A stretch of 64,000 nucleotides of DNA, from assembly GCA_029990175.1 (NCBI GenBank), contig JARKIP010000011.1:7254001-7318000 (forward strand), written 5' to 3'. The notes under the pieces were generated by a model. It ran no database searches and was not told the DNA's origin. It saw nothing but the letters and a program-made list of their open reading frames with translations. Both the position numbers and the translations under genes were made by a program. Positions 59,701 through 64,000 of the stretch are shown here, one piece after another. This DNA is from Petunia secreta (lineage: Eukaryota; Streptophyta; Magnoliopsida; Solanales; Solanaceae). Within the stretch, counting starts at the first letter, position 1. Every line of letters starts with the position of its first letter.

Positions 59701-59766
59701 CCCTCGTGCATATCTCTCATAACCTAAACACTTAGCCATCGGGCCGTAATATAATTTCTTATACAA

Positions 59767-61104
59767 TTATCCCCGAATCATCGTATAGGGAGAAGCTTGA
59801 GTTCTGAGCTTTTTGGCTTTTTTCTTATCTGCTGGTAAAGTCCCTGAGTCTAGATATGAAATAAACTTGGTACGCCAATCCCAAGTGTTGCTCACTACGT
59901 TCATCTCTAGCTTTATTCTTCCTACAGCAGACGTAAGGAGCCAAACGGTAGAATTAGTCCCCGAGTTCTCTTCTTCGACTGAAAAGCCTAGATTGGCTAA
60001 GGCGCCGGCCTCGACATTTTCCTCTCGAGGGACCTGCTTAACTCTCCACTCCTGAAATTTAGCTAGGATTTGTTGAGCTCGAGCTAAAAAATTTTGCATC
60101 CTGGGCTCTCGAGCCGAATAGTCCCCGAGTACTTGATTCACTACTAGCTGTGAATCACTTCTTCATTTTATTCTTTCTACTCCCATTTCCTTGGCCAACT
60201 CTAATCCTGCTATGGCGGCATCATACGCTACCTCATCATTGGTCACTTTATAAACCTCATATAGTGCCTTATTTTTTTCCCTATGGGAGCTACCAAGACT
60301 AAACTGAGCCCCGAGCCCTTTGAATTAATGGCCCCATCAGTATAAAGTGTCCAAGCCCCAGAGGTTGGCCCCCTAGACATTAAATTTTCCTTCTCCGCCT
60401 CGGGGAGTATCTTGGTACTGAAGTCGGCCACAAAGTCCGCCAACATTTGGGACTTTATGGTTGTTCGAGGCTAATAAATGATGTCATATTCACTCAGCTT
60501 GACTGTCCATTTATCTAACCTTCCCAAAAACTCAGGCTTATGCAATATATTTCTCAGATGGGAAGGTAGTAACGACGACTATGGGATGACATTGAAAATA
60601 AGGCCTTAGTTTACGAGCAGTAGCGACTAAGGCAAGTGCCAACTTCTCTAGATGGGGGTACCTAGTTTCAGCATCGAGGTGTGTCTTGCTCACGTAGTAT
60701 ATTGGCTGTTGTTTTCCATCATCCTCTCGAACCAGGACTGCTCTTACGGACACCTCTGATACGGCCAAGTACACAAATAATATTTCTCCATCTTTTGGCT
60801 TGGCAAGCAACGGTATGTTAGCCAAATAGTGCTTCAATGCTTTCAACGCTTCTCTGCACTCTCGAGTCCATTCGAAGGCAGTATTCTTCTTCAAGACTAA
60901 GAAGAATTTGTGGCATTGCTCGGAGGACCTCAAGATAAATCTACTCAAGGCAATGATCCGGCCAGTTAAGCGTTGAACTTCTTTGGTCCCCGAGAGTACC
61001 TCAAGGATTTCCTCAATGGCTCTTATTTTCTCAAGGTTCGCTTCGACTCCCCATTCGGAGACGATATACCCCCAAAAACTTCCCCGAACTAACTCCAAAG
61101 GCAC
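59767..61104 (-). pseudogene. RNase H and archaeal-type RNase H of the second Tat element
   Basis: The first RNase H (about 60880-60560) has the FEWTRECREALKALK and PIYYVSKT motifs. The second starts at about 60360 with LYTDGAINSKGSG and continues, after a break near 60245-60145, with VNQVLGDYSAREPRMQ and QVPREENVEAGAL. The two-RNase-H arrangement is diagnostic for the Tat clade. Stops near 60540-60450 and 60160. Confidence 0.85.
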
Positions 61105-62480
61105 ACTTCTCGGAGTTCAACCTCATATTATAATGTCTTAGGATGGAAAAAGCTTCTCTTAAGTGGCTCAGATGATCCTCAATCCAACCCGACTTCACTA
61201 GCATATCATCTATATACAAATCTATTGACTTCCCGATATAATGCTTAAACATGCAGCACACTAATCTTTGGTATGTTGCCCCGACATTTTTGAGGTTTAA
61301 GGGCATCACTTTGTAGCAATACGTGCCTCGGTCAGTGGTGAAAGAAGTTTTCTCTTCATCCTTTGGATCCATCAAGATCTGATATGCATCCAAAAAGATT
61401 AATAGTTTATGTCTAGCCATGGAGTCTATCAACCTATCTATTTATGGCAACGAATATGAATGTTTGGAGCAGGCTTTGTTCAAATCTGTGTAATCCACAC
61501 ACATCCTCCATTTCTCACTCGTTTTTAGCACGACATTATGTTTGAGAGCCATTCGGAGTACTTAACCTCTCTCACTTAACCATTGTCTTGCAGCTTCTTT
61601 GTCTCTTCCTTAATTACTTTCCTTCTAACGCCAGCATATGGCCTTTTCTTTTGCTTATCGGAGTATGGTGAGGATCCATGTTGAGCTTGTGAGTCATAAT
61701 CTCCGGGTCGATCCTAACCATATCGGCATGGGATCAAGTAAAGAAATCATTATTGGACTTTAATAACGTAGCAATAGCTCTTTTTTGACTCCGGTTCCAA
61801 CTCCAAGCTAACAAACACATTTCTATCTGGAAACTCTTTTGATAGCGCAAAGGATTCCAACTCCTAGATGGTTGAGTCCTCGACTTTTTGCTTTCGAGGC
61901 TCTTGAATACACACCGAGATCTTTTCCACCACGCCTTTTTTGGGTTCTATTTTAAGACTCAAACCCCCGCATTCGTCAGATCCTTGGTGCATTGATTGCT
62001 ATTTTGAATGTCCGCTGGGGATGACTTCACTATTAATGGAAACCAAATAGCACTACCTAGTTGTTCGTTACTCACCTAGAATTGAATGAATTCCCCAGTG
62101 AGTATGGAATTTGATGACTTGGTAAAGAGTGGATGGTACAGATTCCATCGCATGTATCCAAGGCCTCTCGAGGATGACATTGTATGCTATGTCCTCGGGC
62201 ATTACTTGGAAGATGGCTTCTTTTCAGTAGAATTGTTGAAATCGTCAAAATAGTAGCCTTCAGGATGATAATGTCCTTTAATTACATATTCTTCACGGCC
62301 CCGTAGCTAATGATATTCACATAAATCCCGGGGTCAATCAAGACTCGTTTGATGTCTGAATTGTTGATTCTCAATGTAATAACCAAATCATCGTGATGGG
62401 GAAACATCATCCCATCACAGTCATCATCGTCAAAGACAATCTCTTTACTCGAACCACCAATTCAAGTTCTTTTCTCCATC
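61000..62480 (-). pseudogene. Protease and reverse transcriptase of the second Tat element
   Basis: The protease DPG motif lies at about 62325, followed by NIISYGAVKN. The RT palm is in 61432-61031 with YIDDML at about 61215. Four residues are missing from the DAYSGYNQ motif (about 61375), and the CVDYTDLN part is broken at about 61490. The linker between (61600-62250) is full of stops. Confidence 0.85.
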
Positions 62481-62583
62481 GTCATGGAGGGTTTTGTAAA
62501 CTTTCTTGCAGCGAAAAAGTTCACGTTGTTTACCTCTGAACCCCCATCGAACACATTAACAACCCTTTTGGGGGATGGGGCCC

Positions 62584-63983
62584 TCAGTGGTTGTCCATCT
62601 TCTCCATTTTTCCCAAATTATGCTTCTCCTTGTCAGTTAGAAATTCTTTCAACATGTCCTTCTTCAGCAAATGGTCTACCTCGAGGTGCAGTGCCTTACA
62701 GTCCTCGGTGAGGTGCCCATAATTAGCATGCAAGTCGCAATAAAGGTTGTGATCCCTTTTCCCAGGTGTCGTTCTCATATCCTTCGAGAGCCTACTCCTT
62801 GATCAGTCATTCCTTTTAGCGCGTTCCACCAACTCCGCCCTCAACAAATTAAAATTGTATTCAGAGATGCGAGGCAGATCCTTCTCCTTAGGTACTAAGG
62901 ATGGCCCTGTGGTGTTCCTTTTGACTAGCATTCGTGTTAACCTTTCCACCAAGACTTTGGCTCACATGTTGTGCCCTGAGCCTTTGACTCACATGTTGTT
63001 TTTGGAAGTTGTAAGGATCATATCGAACCTTTGAGTTCCTTCGTGGCGCATCGGCGCGTCGAGAAGACTCGGTGTGGTTTCGGTAACTAGAGCTTTGACC
63101 AGTTGCTCTCCATTCTGCTTCCTCAAGTCTAACTTTAGCGGTAGCTCTATCGTGCACGCCACTGCTGGAGATCTCTCTTTAGCTCGGCAGCAGCCTCAGA
63201 GTTACTGACATTAATATTCTTTTCAATGCTATGATTGCCAGATATTCATCCATCATTGGCGACTCTATTCTTTGCGCTTGGAAGCGCTCGTGGAAGTCCT
63301 TAATAGGCTCCCGATACCATTTCTTAATTTCAAAGACATCGTCACCATTGCTTAATTTCAAAGAAATCGTCCTTTTACTTGAGGATCATTTATGCTCCAG
63401 TATGAGCTTTAATGAACAAGTTAGCCAATTAATTAAAACTCAAGATAGACTCAGAGGATAGGTGCATATACCAGCGTAATACTCTTTTCTCTAGGGTGTC
63501 CCCAAATTTCTTCAAGAACATAGACTCCCTCTCCACCGGGCTCAGATCATTGCTCTTCACCATGGCCATGTATTCCGTCACGTGGTCAGCAGGGTCAGTC
63601 GTTCCGTCATATTTCTTCGAGATCTGTAACTTAAAATGCTTTTGGGATGGGAGCTGGGGCTGCCTCGGGCTTATATACTTGTTGCCTACATTTATCGATG
63701 TCTAAGACTCTTTGACTCTTCCTAACCATGGAGACATTTTTGAGCCGCTTTTCGAATTGGGCCTCGAAGTCTGTTTTTCACTTCTCAAAGTCTGCCGATA
63801 CGCTTGTTTCCACCACCATAAGAACCATTCCAAAAGGTGGAGTGCCATGTAGAGCAGTCCCTGAGCCCCAGACGTAGCACCGTTTGGAAGTCCCCTTATT
63901 GTTTCACCCATAGGAACAAAGGTCGTGATGCCTCCAGTAGGAGCCACGGGTGGAGTGTTGGTGGGAGTGGTATTAGTTCTCAT
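62584..63983 (-). pseudogene. gag of the second Tat element
   Basis: The N-terminal part (63983-63702) shares a TTFVPMG..I.GLPNGATSG stretch with the first Tat gag. The capsid part (63600-63180) is in broken frames. The 63157-62888 frame has the repeated QHVSQRL motif. The 62778-62584 frame has the C-x2-H-x4-H-x4-C knuckle (CDLHANYGHLTEDC). The gag start would be just beyond or at the window edge. Confidence 0.85.
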
Positions 63984-64000
63984 GTTAGTTGAGATAGTTT

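Larger units (their letters stand above)
57200..64000 (-). mobile_element. Second Tat-lineage Ty3/gypsy element, truncated, minus strand
   Basis: gag (63983-62584), protease (about 62350), RT (about 61600-61000), RNase H (61104-60538), archaeal-type RNase H (60446-59767), integrase (about 59700-58662), then about 1.4 kb of 3' region with an ORF in the opposite sense. The domain order and protein motifs are those of the element at 1836-9895, but the two are clearly diverged. The 3' LTR is absent on the left and the 5' LTR would lie beyond the window. Riddled with stops. Confidence 0.9.

Overview
This window is plant nuclear DNA: one split host gene surrounded by nested transposable elements. 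The evidence is a 14-exon gene with GT-AG introns, plant Ty3/gypsy lineages (Tat and chromovirus), CACTA, hAT and MULE DNA transposons, LINE and SINE fragments, and no bacterial gene organisation. The repeat styles look like an asterid, probably Solanaceae; that is an impression, not a demonstration.

Layout. 1-1830: AT-rich DNA with a 690-bp-spaced duplication. 1836-9895: a complete but decayed Tat-lineage Ty3/gypsy element (two 539-bp LTRs, 5-bp target duplication TTGGG), with an 842-bp non-autonomous hAT element inside its gag. 11178-23092, minus strand: the only host gene, an apparently intact homologue of ALF4 (ABERRANT LATERAL ROOT FORMATION 4, glomulin-like). Its 14 exons join without a phase error into 607 codons plus stop. 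Its large introns hold a MULE with 9-bp target duplications, an RTE-type LINE fragment, an L1-type LINE 3' end and a tRNA-derived SINE. 23100-25000: its upstream DNA, with an E2F-like site in the leader and a MITE-like segment.

25028-57190 is one old Tekay/Del-type chromovirus opened up by later insertions: a 3773-bp solo LTR inside its 5' LTR, a CACTA element (from 32898) inside its pol, and a second chromovirus (51040-56833, reverse orientation) inside its integrase. After the CACTA insertion, a segment made of the CACTA 3' half plus part of the host reverse transcriptase was amplified into four tandem, nearly identical units of about 3.24 kb (36321-49262). 57200-64000 is a second Tat-lineage element on the minus strand. 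It has lost its 3' LTR, carries an antisense coiled-coil ORF, and runs off the window end.

How it works together: only ALF4 looks functional. All retroelement genes have stops or frameshifts. The most unusual structure is the four-unit chimeric array: one CACTA 5' end faces four CACTA 3' ends, the junctions share the same 5-bp filler, and the sequence differences between units are mosaic.
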